Program-made: the position numbers and the translations under genes
In this document: positions 7,696 through 16,143 of the stretch, one piece after another
Layout of the letters: every line of letters starts with the position of its first letter
Numbering within the stretch: position 1 is the stretch's first letter
The notes under the pieces: generated by a model
The model's input: the letters and a program-made list of their open reading frames with translations, nothing else
Told to the model about the DNA's origin: nothing
Database searches by the model: none
From: Clostridia bacterium
Lineage (GTDB): Bacteria; Bacillota; Clostridia; Oscillospirales; Acutalibacteraceae
Assembly: GCA_017521925.1 (NCBI GenBank)
Contig: JAFXBG010000001.1
Coordinates: 51,504-115,503 of the forward strand
Direction of reading: 5' to 3'
DNA: 64,000 nt

Positions 7696-7739
7696 AATAA
7701 CCTATATGTTTTTACACAATTACACTATGGAGTGGTATA

Positions 7740-9620
7740 ATGTTTCCTCATTTTGATTCACGCAATCCTTTTTACAAATCACCTTTTGGCGCAGTAGAGG
7801 AGGGTACAAAGGTTCATTTCAGAATTCTTCTGCCCAGAGACCTCAGATGCAGTCAGGCGGAGCTTGCCGTAAAGTATGACTACAGCTATGACTGGGTTTT
7901 CGTAAAACTGTTCTGGACAGGTGCCTTTGATAACGATACAGGTATATGGGAATGCGACTTTACACCTAAGAATATGGGTCTTTATTGGTATAGCTTCAAG
8001 CTTCAGACAGCAGAGGGTACACGTTTTCTTGTACCTGCTGATGTTGACAGAAAAAGTTCTATTGAGCGTTCTCCCGGAAGAAGCTGGCAGATTACCGCTT
8101 ACAAAAAGGGATTTAAAACCCCTGACTGGCCTGTTGGCGGCGTAATGTACCAGATTTTCCCTGACCGCTTTAATTTCAGCGGCGAGGAAAAGGATATTAA
8201 ACGTACAGATTTAAAAATTCAGCAGGATTGGTACCAGTGCCCTGATTGGATGCCCAACGAACACGGCGAAATTACCAACACCGACTTCTTTAAGGGCGAC
8301 CTTAAGGGTATTACTCAGAAGCTTCCTTATTTAAAGGATTTAGGCGTAAGCTGTATTTATCTTAATCCTATATGCGAGGCATACTCAAACCACCGTTATG
8401 ACACAGGTAACTACGATGCCGTTGACCCTATGTTGGGTTCTATGGAGGATTTCGAGGAGCTTTGTAAAGAAGCTAAGAAGCTAGATATCAGAGTTATCAA
8501 CGACGGTGTATTCAGCCATACCGGTGCTGACAGCATTTACTTTAACCGTTCAGGCAGATACGGCAACGGCGGTGCTTACAGAGACCAGAACTCTCCTTAT
8601 TCAAGCTGGTACAAATTCCACCATTGGCCTGACCACTATAACTCCTGGTGGGGTTTCTATACTTTGCCTGAGGTTAACGAGAACGACCCTGCATATAACG
8701 AGTATATCAACGGCGAGAAGGGCGTTGTAAGAAACTATATGCGTAAGGGTAATTCAGGCTGGCGACTTGATGTTGCCGATGAACTTCCCGACGAGTTCCT
8801 TGAAAACTTACGCAAAGCCGTAAAGGAGCAGGACCCTGAAGGTATTGTTATCGGTGAGGTCTGGGAGGATGCTTCCAATAAGGAAAGCTACGGAGCCAGA
8901 CGTCGTTTCCTTTTAGGCGAACAGCTTGACTCTGTTATGAACTATGTGTTCAGAAACGCAATTTTAGAATTTATCCGCGGAACAGATTCAAAGTACGTTA
9001 TGGACCAGATTATGTCTGTAGTAGAAAATTACCCAAGACCGGTGCTCCGTGTTCTTATGAATCTGCTTTCAACTCACGATACAGAGCGTGCTCTAACAGT
9101 TATGGCAGGCGAGCCCTTAAACGGCAGAGACCGCTGGTGGCAGGCTAATCAGAAGCTTACTCCTGAGCAGAGAAATCGCGGTATTAAGCTTATGAAGCTG
9201 GCAGTAGGTATTCAGTATACTTTGCCCGGTTTCCCCTGTGTTTATTATGGTGACGAGGCAGGTATGGAGGGTTACCGTGACCCCTTTAATCGTGCTTGCT
9301 ACCCTTGGGGCAGAGAGAATAACGAGCTTATTAAGTGGCACAAAGACCTCGGCGAGCTGAGAAGAAGCAGCGAAACCCTCTGGGACGGTAACTTTATTAA
9401 TGTATATTCTCAGGGCAGACTACTGTCTTATTTAAGAACTACCGAAAGCGAAGGCTTGTTCTGTGCATTTAACTCAGGCTTCTCTGATATAATCATTGAT
9501 ATTCCTCCGGGATTCACTGCAGGAATGGGCAAGCCTTTGTTTGATACACGCACCGAAGGCGGTAAGCTGGTAATTCCTTCTTTAGGATATGCTTTTATGA
9601 TTTCTAAGCGAGAAATGTAA
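7740..9620 (+). CDS. Glycoside hydrolase family 13 enzyme (neopullulanase/cyclomaltodextrinase type)
   Basis: This 626-residue alpha-amylase superfamily protein has an N-terminal immunoglobulin-like region (about residues 1-120), a catalytic barrel and a C-terminal beta domain. The four GH13 regions are visible: region I as DGVFSHTG, region II GWRLDVADEL with nucleophile Asp344, region III VIGEVWED with acid/base Glu373, and region IV LLSTHDTER with Asp447. It lacks a signal peptide, so it should act inside the cell on maltodextrins or cyclodextrins delivered by transporters outside this window. It could supply the malQ-glgP pair at 42660-46512 (inference). Exact specificity (neopullulanase, maltogenic amylase or alpha-glucosidase) cannot be decided here. 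Confidence 0.9.
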   Translation: MFPHFDSRNPFYKSPFGAVEEGTKVHFRILLPRDLRCSQAELAVKYDYSYDWVFVKLFWTGAFDNDTGIWECDFTPKNMGLYWYSFKLQTAEGTRFLVPADVDRKSSIERSPGRSWQITAYKKGFKTPDWPVGGVMYQIFPDRFNFSGEEKDIKRTDLKIQQDWYQCPDWMPNEHGEITNTDFFKGDLKGITQKLPYLKDLGVSCIYLNPICEAYSNHRYDTGNYDAVDPMLGSMEDFEELCKEAKKLDIRVINDGVFSHTGADSIYFNRSGRYGNGGAYRDQNSPYSSWYKFHHWPDHYNSWWGFYTLPEVNENDPAYNEYINGEKGVVRNYMRKGNSGWRLDVADELPDEFLENLRKAVKEQDPEGIVIGEVWEDASNKESYGARRRFLLGEQLDSVMNYVFRNAILEFIRGTDSKYVMDQIMSVVENYPRPVLRVLMNLLSTHDTERALTVMAGEPLNGRDRWWQANQKLTPEQRNRGIKLMKLAVGIQYTLPGFPCVYYGDEAGMEGYRDPFNRACYPWGRENNELIKWHKDLGELRRSSETLWDGNFINVYSQGRLLSYLRTTESEGLFCAFNSGFSDIIIDIPPGFTAGMGKPLFDTRTEGGKLVIPSLGYAFMISKREM

Positions 9621-9840
9621 TAAGACCTGTAAATTCAGTATTATTATACTTATATTATAGAAATTATAACAAAATGCATACACAATATGTTGTATTCAGA
9701 AAAATTTTATTTACCTGATTGACCAAAGGTTAAACAGGTAATTTATGAAAATTGTATAATATTGTGGCAAAGCATATTGTTTTTTGTGTTACATTATGAT
9801 ATTATAAGAAATAAAACTTTTTGTAAGGAACGGGAAAATC

Positions 9841-10767
9841 ATGGACAAAAAATTTCTTTTCTACATATTGAAAAGACTTGCATTGGCTGTAGTTACCATA
9901 TTCCTGGTAATTACTATCACTTTCTTTATAATGAACTTTATCCCCGGCGGTCCCTTCATGAGTGAAAAATCAGTAACTCCTGAGACTATGGCAGCTCTTG
10001 AGGCAAAGTTCGGTCTGGACAAGCCTCTTTGGGAGCAGTATCTTAACTACCTTAAAGGTGCAGTGCGTCTTGACTTTGGCCCTTCTATGAAGATGGACGG
10101 CAGAAATGTTATGGACGTTATTATGGAAGGTTTTGCATCCAGTGCTAAGTTAGGTCTTATTGCGGCTGCAGGTGCCATTGTGCTTGGTCTTGTTTTCGGC
10201 TCATTGGCTGCTGTTTTCCACAACAAGCTTATTGACCGTATAATAATGGTTGTTTCAACGGCCTTTGTTGCGATGCCGTCGTTTATTGTGGCAACGCTTC
10301 TGTTGTGGCTGTTCTGTATTGAGATGAACGTATTCCCGGCAAACGGACAAACGGCGGCGGGTCTTGTTCTTCCCATTATTTCGCTTATGCTGTATCCTAT
10401 GGCATATATCATCCGTCTTACACGTTCAAGTATGCTTGACGTTTTAAGCCAGGACTATATCCGTACAGCACGTGCTAAGGGTGTTGCACCTTCTAAGGTG
10501 CTTTTTAAGCACGCACTTAAAAATGCAGTTACTCCCGTAATTACCTATGCAGGTCCTATGGTAGCCTTTATTTTAACAGGTTCTCTGGTTGTTGAGCAGA
10601 TTTTTGCTGTTCCCGGTTTAGGTAAATACTTTGTATCTTCTATTATTAACCGTGACTACACAATGATTATGGGTACTACAATTTTCCTTGCTATCATTGT
10701 TACTATTATGATGCTCTTGTCGGATGTTCTTTACAAGCTCTTCGACCCCAGAGTAGATCTTTCTTAA
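9841..10767 (+). CDS. oppB: Oligopeptide ABC transporter permease OppB
   Basis: This is the inner-membrane permease of a peptide importer (308 residues). It opens with a first helix (residues 10-33) ending in NFIPGGPF, typical of OppB/DppB. A large extracytoplasmic segment and five further helices follow. The EAA loop reads YIRTARAKGVAPSKVLFKHALKNA, which contacts the ATPases. It is the first gene of oppBCDF, with 15 bases to oppC. The preceding 220-bp spacer holds no gene; a weak promoter (TTGTTT, 17 bases, TATTAT near 9777-9805) is possible. Confidence 0.93.
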   Translation: MDKKFLFYILKRLALAVVTIFLVITITFFIMNFIPGGPFMSEKSVTPETMAALEAKFGLDKPLWEQYLNYLKGAVRLDFGPSMKMDGRNVMDVIMEGFASSAKLGLIAAAGAIVLGLVFGSLAAVFHNKLIDRIIMVVSTAFVAMPSFIVATLLLWLFCIEMNVFPANGQTAAGLVLPIISLMLYPMAYIIRLTRSSMLDVLSQDYIRTARAKGVAPSKVLFKHALKNAVTPVITYAGPMVAFILTGSLVVEQIFAVPGLGKYFVSSIINRDYTMIMGTTIFLAIIVTIMMLLSDVLYKLFDPRVDLS

Positions 10768-10782
10768 GGAGGTAAGTTTACA

Positions 10783-11865
10783 ATGAATAATTATGATGTA
10801 AATAAGCTTCCCAAGAAAAACCCCTTAAGCTTTCAGCTTGACCTTAAAAAGTGGGAAAAGGCAAGTTCTGCTGACAAAGAACAGCAGATTATTGAAAGAG
10901 AAAGCGTAACCTTCTTCAAGGATGGTATGCGTCGCCTCTTTAAAAACAAGGTTGCAATTACCTGTGCAATACTTCTTCTTCTGATTATTGTTGCAGTAAT
11001 CGTTGTTCCTATGGTTTATCCCTACACATATGATACTCAGCTGAGCTTACAGGGTGATTTACCCGACCCCAGCTACAACAACTTAAAGCCTTTTGAGTAT
11101 GGCTCAACCGAGCTTGAGCGTATTGAAGCAGGCGAGAGTGTGTTCCCTCATATTTTAGGTACAGACTCTTTGGGCCGTGACTACTTTATCCGTGTGGTTT
11201 ACGGTACAAGAATTTCACTTTCTGTTGGTCTTTTTGCTTCTATTATCGTTCTTATTATCGGTACACTTTACGGTTCAATCGCAGGCTACGCAGGCGGCAA
11301 GGTTGACCTTGCAATGATGAGAATTGTTGATATTATCTATTCTCTGCCTGATATGCTGATGGTTATTCTGTTCTCTGTTGTATTCAAGCAGACTCTGGCT
11401 CCTGCTATTGAGGGTACGATTCTTGAGAAACTGGGTACAGGTATGATTTCTATCTTCCTTGTATTCGCACTTCTTTACTGGGTTTCTATGGCTCGTCTTA
11501 TCCGCGGTCAGATTCTTTCCATAAAGCAGCAGGAATTCGTTCTTACAGCTAAGGCACTTGGTGCATCCCCTGCAAGAATTATCCGCAAGCACCTTCTTCC
11601 CAACTGCATCAGCGTTATGGTTATCTCCACCGCTTTGCAGATTCCCAATGCTATTTTCACAGAGAGTTTCCTTTCATTCTTAGGTCTTGGTGTTTCTATC
11701 CCCATGCCTTCTCTGGGCTCTCTTGCTTCCGAGAACCTTTCTTACATCTACTCTGATGTTTACAGACTTCTGGTTCCCGCTATTACAATTTGTATTATTG
11801 TTCTTTCCCTTAACCTTTTGGGCGACGGCCTCAGAGATGCTTTCGACCCCAAACAGAAAAAGTAA
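10783..11865 (+). CDS. oppC: Oligopeptide ABC transporter permease OppC
   Basis: This is the second permease (360 residues). It has a long cytoplasmic N-terminus (about 65 residues), a first helix near residues 63-83, an external loop with HILGTDSLGRDYF, and the EAA motif FVLTAKALGASPARIIRKHLLPN. The HxLGTDxLGRD block is diagnostic for OppC/DppC. It begins with ATG after AAGGAGG and is followed 15 bases later by oppD. It pairs with OppB to form the channel. Confidence 0.93.
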   Translation: MNNYDVNKLPKKNPLSFQLDLKKWEKASSADKEQQIIERESVTFFKDGMRRLFKNKVAITCAILLLLIIVAVIVVPMVYPYTYDTQLSLQGDLPDPSYNNLKPFEYGSTELERIEAGESVFPHILGTDSLGRDYFIRVVYGTRISLSVGLFASIIVLIIGTLYGSIAGYAGGKVDLAMMRIVDIIYSLPDMLMVILFSVVFKQTLAPAIEGTILEKLGTGMISIFLVFALLYWVSMARLIRGQILSIKQQEFVLTAKALGASPARIIRKHLLPNCISVMVISTALQIPNAIFTESFLSFLGLGVSIPMPSLGSLASENLSYIYSDVYRLLVPAITICIIVLSLNLLGDGLRDAFDPKQKK

Positions 11866-11880
11866 GGAGGTTATCTTAAA

Positions 11881-12909
11881 ATGAGTTTATTATCAGTAAA
11901 AGACCTTAAAACCTCCTTCTTTACTCCCTCAGGTGAGGTAAAAGCCGTTAACGGCGTTTCCTATGAGGTAGAAAAGGGTAAGGTTTTAGGTATTGTTGGT
12001 GAATCGGGCTCAGGTAAGTCCGTTTCAGCTTACTCAGTTCTTCAGATTCTTGCAAATCCCGGCAAAATTGTCGGCGGTAGTATTGAGCTTGAAGGCGAAG
12101 AGCTTGTAGGTATCAAAGAAAAAGGTATGGCAAAAATCAGAGGTAACAAGATTTCTATAATCTTCCAGGACCCTATGACAAGCCTTAACCCTGTTTTCAC
12201 CATAGGCGACCAGCTTATGGAAGCCATTATGCTTCACACCAACCGTAACCGTAAAGAAGCTAAAGAGCGTGCCATTGAAATGCTCAAGCTTGTTGGTGTT
12301 AACGAACCCAAGAAGCGTATCAAGCAGTATCCCCACGAGTTTTCAGGCGGTATGCGTCAGCGTGTTATGATTGCTATGGCTCTTGCCTGCGAACCCGACA
12401 TTCTGATTGCAGACGAGCCTACAACGGCTCTTGACGTTACAATTCAGGCTCAGATTCTTGACCTTATGAAGGACCTTCAGAAAAAGCTTGGTATGGCAAT
12501 TATCCTTATCACTCATGACCTTGGCGTTGTTGCTGAAATGTGTGACGAGGTTATCGTTATGTATGCAGGCCAGATTTGCGAAAGAGGTACTGCTGAGGAG
12601 ATTTTCTACAATCCCAAGCACGAGTACACACTGGGCCTTATGCGTTCAATTCCCACAGTAAGTGATGAAAAAACAAAGCTCCAGCCCATTGGCGGTAATG
12701 CAGTTGACCTTTTGAATCTTCCTCCCGGCTGTCCCTTCGCACCCAGATGCGATGCAGCTATGAAGGTTTGCCTCGAGGTTAACCCCAAGCTTGTTTGCGA
12801 GGGCGGTACACACTACGCCAGATGCTGGAATCATGTTAAGAAAAATATTGAAGAGGGCAAATTTACCGCTGAGGAAATTGAGGCTCTTTACAATGAGGAG
12901 GCAAAATAA
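11881..12909 (+). CDS. oppD: Oligopeptide ABC transporter ATPase OppD
   Basis: This ATP-binding subunit (342 residues) has Walker [10 protein letters not shown]-loop [10 protein letters not shown], signature FSGGMRQRV, Walker [13 protein letters not shown] and switch His in ITHDLG. The C-terminal oligopeptide-transporter extension contains the conserved Cys cluster [15 protein letters not shown] and a later CWN, which in this family can bind an Fe-S cluster. Its stop overlaps the oppF start by one base (TAATG), indicating translational coupling. Confidence 0.94.
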   Translation: MSLLSVKDLKTSFFTPSGEVKAVNGVSYEVEKGKVLGIVGESGSGKSVSAYSVLQILANPGKIVGGSIELEGEELVGIKEKGMAKIRGNKISIIFQDPMTSLNPVFTIGDQLMEAIMLHTNRNRKEAKERAIEMLKLVGVNEPKKRIKQYPHEFSGGMRQRVMIAMALACEPDILIADEPTTALDVTIQAQILDLMKDLQKKLGMAIILITHDLGVVAEMCDEVIVMYAGQICERGTAEEIFYNPKHEYTLGLMRSIPTVSDEKTKLQPIGGNAVDLLNLPPGCPFAPRCDAAMKVCLEVNPKLVCEGGTHYARCWNHVKKNIEEGKFTAEEIEALYNEEAK

Positions 12910-13877
12910 TGAGTGAAGAAAAGTATTTGCTTGAAGTCAAAGACTTAAAGCAGCACTTTAATATTCCCAACGGCCTCTTCGGAAGCAAAAAGCTCAAGGC
13001 TGTTGACGGCGTTTCATTTGCCATTAAAAAGGGCGAAACTTTAGGTCTTGTTGGTGAGTCAGGCTGCGGTAAAACAACTGTTGGCCGAAGCATCCTTCAC
13101 CTTTATCAGCCCACAAGCGGTGAGGTTATTTACGACGGCAAGGTTATTAAAACCAAAAAAGACGTCAATGAAATGAGAAAAAAGGTTCAGATGGTTTTCC
13201 AGGACCCTTACTCATCTCTTGACCCCAGAATGACAGTTGCCGATATTATCGGCGAGCCTCTTGATATCCACAAGCTTTGCAAAACAAAGGCAGAGCGTGA
13301 GGCAAGAATTCAGGAGCTTTTAAAAATTGTTGGTTTAAACCCTGAGCATGGAACCCGTTATGCTCACGAGTTCTCAGGCGGTCAGCGCCAGAGAATCGGT
13401 ATCGCACGTGCTCTTGCGGTTAATCCTGATTGTATTATCTGTGACGAACCGGTTTCGGCACTTGACGTTTCGATTCAGGCACAGATTATCAATATGTTTG
13501 AAGAGCTTCAGGAGACTTTAGGTCTTACTTACCTCTTCATCGCTCACGACCTTTTGGTTGTTAAGCATATTTCAGACAGAATTGCAGTTATGTACTTAGG
13601 TCACATTGTTGAGATGGGTCCTGCTAACGAGATTTACAATCATCCCACACACCCCTACTCAATTTCTCTGCTTTCTGCTGTTCCTATTCCCGACCCTGAT
13701 TACGCTAAGAATCACAAGCGTATCGTATTGGAGGGTGACGTTCCTTCTCCCCTTAATATGCCTTCAGGCTGTCCCTTCCGCACACGTTGCCCCAGAGCAA
13801 CTGCAAAATGTGCCGAGGAAACACCTGAGCTTAAGGAGATTGCACCCGAGCATTTTGTTGCTTGCTTTAATCTTTAA
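12909..13877 (+). CDS. oppF: Oligopeptide ABC transporter ATPase OppF
   Basis: This is the partner ATPase (322 residues), with Walker [23 protein letters not shown], signature [10 protein letters not shown], Walker [13 protein letters not shown] and switch IAHDL, followed by the Cys cluster [15 protein letters not shown]. The [11 protein letters not shown] block separates OppF from OppD. The stop codon TAA (13875-13877) is directly followed by the first base of the dispersed folded repeat, copy B. Confidence 0.94.
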   Translation: MSEEKYLLEVKDLKQHFNIPNGLFGSKKLKAVDGVSFAIKKGETLGLVGESGCGKTTVGRSILHLYQPTSGEVIYDGKVIKTKKDVNEMRKKVQMVFQDPYSSLDPRMTVADIIGEPLDIHKLCKTKAEREARIQELLKIVGLNPEHGTRYAHEFSGGQRQRIGIARALAVNPDCIICDEPVSALDVSIQAQIINMFEELQETLGLTYLFIAHDLLVVKHISDRIAVMYLGHIVEMGPANEIYNHPTHPYSISLLSAVPIPDPDYAKNHKRIVLEGDVPSPLNMPSGCPFRTRCPRATAKCAEETPELKEIAPEHFVACFNL

Positions 13878-14010
13878 TGTGCGCCGAGCATTGTTGCATT
13901 TCAATTTTCAAGCTCGAACACAAAATCGAAAAAGCCGATTTATCGGCTGTGCGATTTAGTTTAGGGCGTGGAAAACTCGAAATGTCAGCAACAATGAACG
14001 AGGCGTGACA
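13878..14010 (+). repeat. Dispersed folded repeat element, copy B
   Basis: This 133-bp element starts immediately after the oppF stop codon. The outer arm CATTGTTGC pairs with GCAACAATG, the inner ATTTC pairs with GAAAT, and a central hairpin AGCCGA-TTTA-TCGGCT is nested in an AAATCG/CGATTT stem. It is by eye about 80 percent identical to the reverse complement of copy C. No coding frame was found in it. Confidence 0.75.
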
Positions 14011-14029
14011 GATGATTTGAGTTTCTCAA

Positions 14030-14092
14030 ATCAGTGAAGAGTGAATAATGAATAGTGTTGGTGGCGGCTTCGCCGCAATTAATATTTGTTTA
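14030..14092 (+). repeat. Short interspersed repeat with GC hairpin (class 2)
   Basis: An AT-rich lead (GTGAAGAGTGAATAATG) is followed by GGTGGCGGCTTCGCCGC and CAATTAAT. The hairpin GCGGC-TTC-GCCGC is near perfect. The layout recurs at 16031-16094 with a different but still self-complementary hairpin. It fills the spacer before oppA, and no gene was found in it. Confidence 0.4.
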
Positions 14093-14192
14093 CTATCACT
14101 TCTATTAATCAGAAATCAATAACGTTGATTTATATTCAGTCTCTGCGTCTGGTTGCAGAATGACAAACAAATTTTGACAGGAGGAAAACTCT

Positions 14193-15953
14193 ATGAAAAA
14201 GTCTCTTGCACTTATCCTTGCAGTTGTTATGATTCTTTGTCTTGGCCTTGTAGCTTGTGACAATGGCGCAACTACTGCTTCCGAAATGACCATTTGCGTT
14301 GGTCCTTATCCTGACACAATCGACCCCGCACTCAACTCCGCAGTTGACGGTGCAACTTATGTTATCCATGCTTTCGCAGGTCTTGTTGGCTACGAGCAGG
14401 CTGAGGATGGTTCCTTAAAGCTCGTTCCTGACTGTGCTAAGGAGTTCCCTGAAGCTACAGCTACAGAAGACGGCAAGGTAGCTTACACATTCGAGCTCAA
14501 AGACGACCTTAAGTGGTCTGACGGTTCTGCTCTTACAGCAGCAGACTTCGTTTGGGCTTGGAACAGAGCAGTTGCTCCTGCAACAGCTGCTGACTATGGC
14601 TACATGTTCGACGTTGTTGACGGCTACGCTGCAGCTGCTGCAGGCGAAGGCGAGCTCAACGTAACAGCTTCTGAGGACGGCAAGTCCCTTACAGTTGTTC
14701 TTAACAACGATGTTCCTTACTTCTTCGAGCTTTGCGCATTCCCCACATATATGCCCGTTAAGAAGGACGTAGTTGACGGCAACGATGCTTGGGCTACAAA
14801 GGCTGAGACATACGTTGGTAACGGTCCCTACAAGGTAACAGAGCTTAACCAGAGCCAGATGGTAATGGAAAAGAACGAGAACTACCACAACGCTGATGCA
14901 GTTGTTACAGACAAGATCGTATGGCCCTTCAACGAAGATGACAGCTCACTTCTTGCTAACTACAAGAACGGCTCTTACCTCTTCATTGACTCCGTTCCCA
15001 ACGATCAGATTAAGACAATCAAGGCTGATTATCCCACAGAGTATCAGGTAATGGGTCAGTTAGGTACATACTATGTATCCTTCAACATGAACGATCCCGC
15101 TCTTGCTGACTTTACACCTGAGGAGCAGATTTCTATCCGTAAGGCTCTTGGTCTTATGCTTGAGAGAAACTACATCTGCGCTGAAATCGGTCTTGCAGAC
15201 CAGCAGCCCGCTAACTCCTTCGTTCCCATCGACATGACAGATGCTGACGGCGTTACAGAGTTCGTTGCTACAAACGGCGTAAACCGTGACGGTAAGGGTT
15301 ACTTCAGCGTTGCTGAGGCTGACTACGCTGCAAACTGTGACGAGGCTCTTGCTCTCTTAGAGGCAGTTGCTCAGTCCAGCGGCAAGTTCACAGTTGCTGA
15401 CGGCAAGGTTACAGGCTTCCCCACAATGACTTATATCACAAACGAGGGTACAGGTCATGAGGCTCTTGCAACTTATATGCAGGGTGTTTATGCTAAGTAC
15501 GGCATCACAATGCAGATCGAAGTTCAGGAGTGGAACACATTCCTTGATACAAGAAAAGCAGGCGACTACTCCTTCGCACGTAACGGCTGGCTCTCCGACT
15601 ACAACGATCCCATTTCCTTCCTTGATATGTGGATTTCTGAGTCCGGTAACAACGACTGCCAGTTCGGTAAGGATGGTCATGCAACATACGCTGCATACTC
15701 TTACAACGGTAAGGACGGTCTCACATGGGCAGAGTCTTATGACAAGCTCATTGCTGACATCAAGGCAAGCAATGATCCTGCAGTAAGATTCGAGCTTATG
15801 CATCAGGCTGAGGATATGATTATGTCCACAGGCGCAATCTGCCCCATCTACTACTACACAGACCAGTATATGTGCTCTGATAGCATCGACGGCTTCTTCG
15901 CAAGCCCCCTCGGCTACAAGTACTTTATGTATGCAGGTATTAAGGCTGAATAA
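14193..15953 (+). CDS. oppA: Oligopeptide-binding lipoprotein OppA
   Basis: This 586-residue solute-binding protein of family 5 has a lipoprotein signal peptide ending in the lipobox LVAC at residues 19-22, so it is anchored on the outer face of the membrane by Cys22. The body shows the family features LNSAVDGATYVIHAFAGL, an LKWSDGSALTAADFVWAWNRAVAP-type segment and a YVGNGPYKVTEL-type segment. It delivers peptides to OppBCDF. It lies 315 bp after oppF beyond two repeat elements, so it may be transcribed separately and at a higher level. Codon choice is very restricted (many ACA, AAG, GTT, CTT), as expected for a highly expressed gene. A strong terminator follows. Confidence 0.93.
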   Translation: MKKSLALILAVVMILCLGLVACDNGATTASEMTICVGPYPDTIDPALNSAVDGATYVIHAFAGLVGYEQAEDGSLKLVPDCAKEFPEATATEDGKVAYTFELKDDLKWSDGSALTAADFVWAWNRAVAPATAADYGYMFDVVDGYAAAAAGEGELNVTASEDGKSLTVVLNNDVPYFFELCAFPTYMPVKKDVVDGNDAWATKAETYVGNGPYKVTELNQSQMVMEKNENYHNADAVVTDKIVWPFNEDDSSLLANYKNGSYLFIDSVPNDQIKTIKADYPTEYQVMGQLGTYYVSFNMNDPALADFTPEEQISIRKALGLMLERNYICAEIGLADQQPANSFVPIDMTDADGVTEFVATNGVNRDGKGYFSVAEADYAANCDEALALLEAVAQSSGKFTVADGKVTGFPTMTYITNEGTGHEALATYMQGVYAKYGITMQIEVQEWNTFLDTRKAGDYSFARNGWLSDYNDPISFLDMWISESGNNDCQFGKDGHATYAAYSYNGKDGLTWAESYDKLIADIKASNDPAVRFELMHQAEDMIMSTGAICPIYYYTDQYMCSDSIDGFFASPLGYKYFMYAGIKAE

Positions 15954-15997
15954 TCCTTATACCCGTACAGTTTAAATCAACCAGATAAAGACTGAGA

Positions 15998-16036
15998 CTA
16001 AAGTCCGTCACCCTACAGGGTGGCGGACTTTTAAGT
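15998..16036 (+). terminator. Terminator after oppA
   Basis: AAAGTCCGTCACCC pairs with GGGTGGCGGACTTT across a TACA loop, followed by TTAAG. Confidence 0.85.
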
Positions 16037-16094
16037 AATAAATAATAGTGAACAAGTAATAAGTACGGTGGCACGCGTTGCGTGCAAATTAAAA
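16031..16094 (+). repeat. Short interspersed repeat with GC hairpin (class 2), second copy
   Basis: AAGTAATAAATAATAGTGAAC is followed by GGTGGCACGCG-TT-GCGTGCAAATTAA. The hairpin GCACGC/GCGTGC replaces the one at 14060-14080 but keeps its position after GGTG. Confidence 0.4.
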
Positions 16095-16132
16095 TGCCCT
16101 TCCGAATTTTAATCGGAAGGGCATTATATTTA
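16091..16132 (-). terminator. Terminator after aspS (can act on both strands)
   Basis: A 13-bp perfect stem AATGCCCTTCCGA / TCGGAAGGGCATT is flanked by T-rich sequence on the minus strand, 10 bases after the aspS stop. Confidence 0.8.
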
Positions 16133-16143
16133 GATATGATATT

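Noticed and set aside
9625-9840. Possible small gene in the spacer before oppB
   Set aside because: The frame that crosses into oppB has no ribosome site and would overlap the oppB start; only a weak promoter is plausible.
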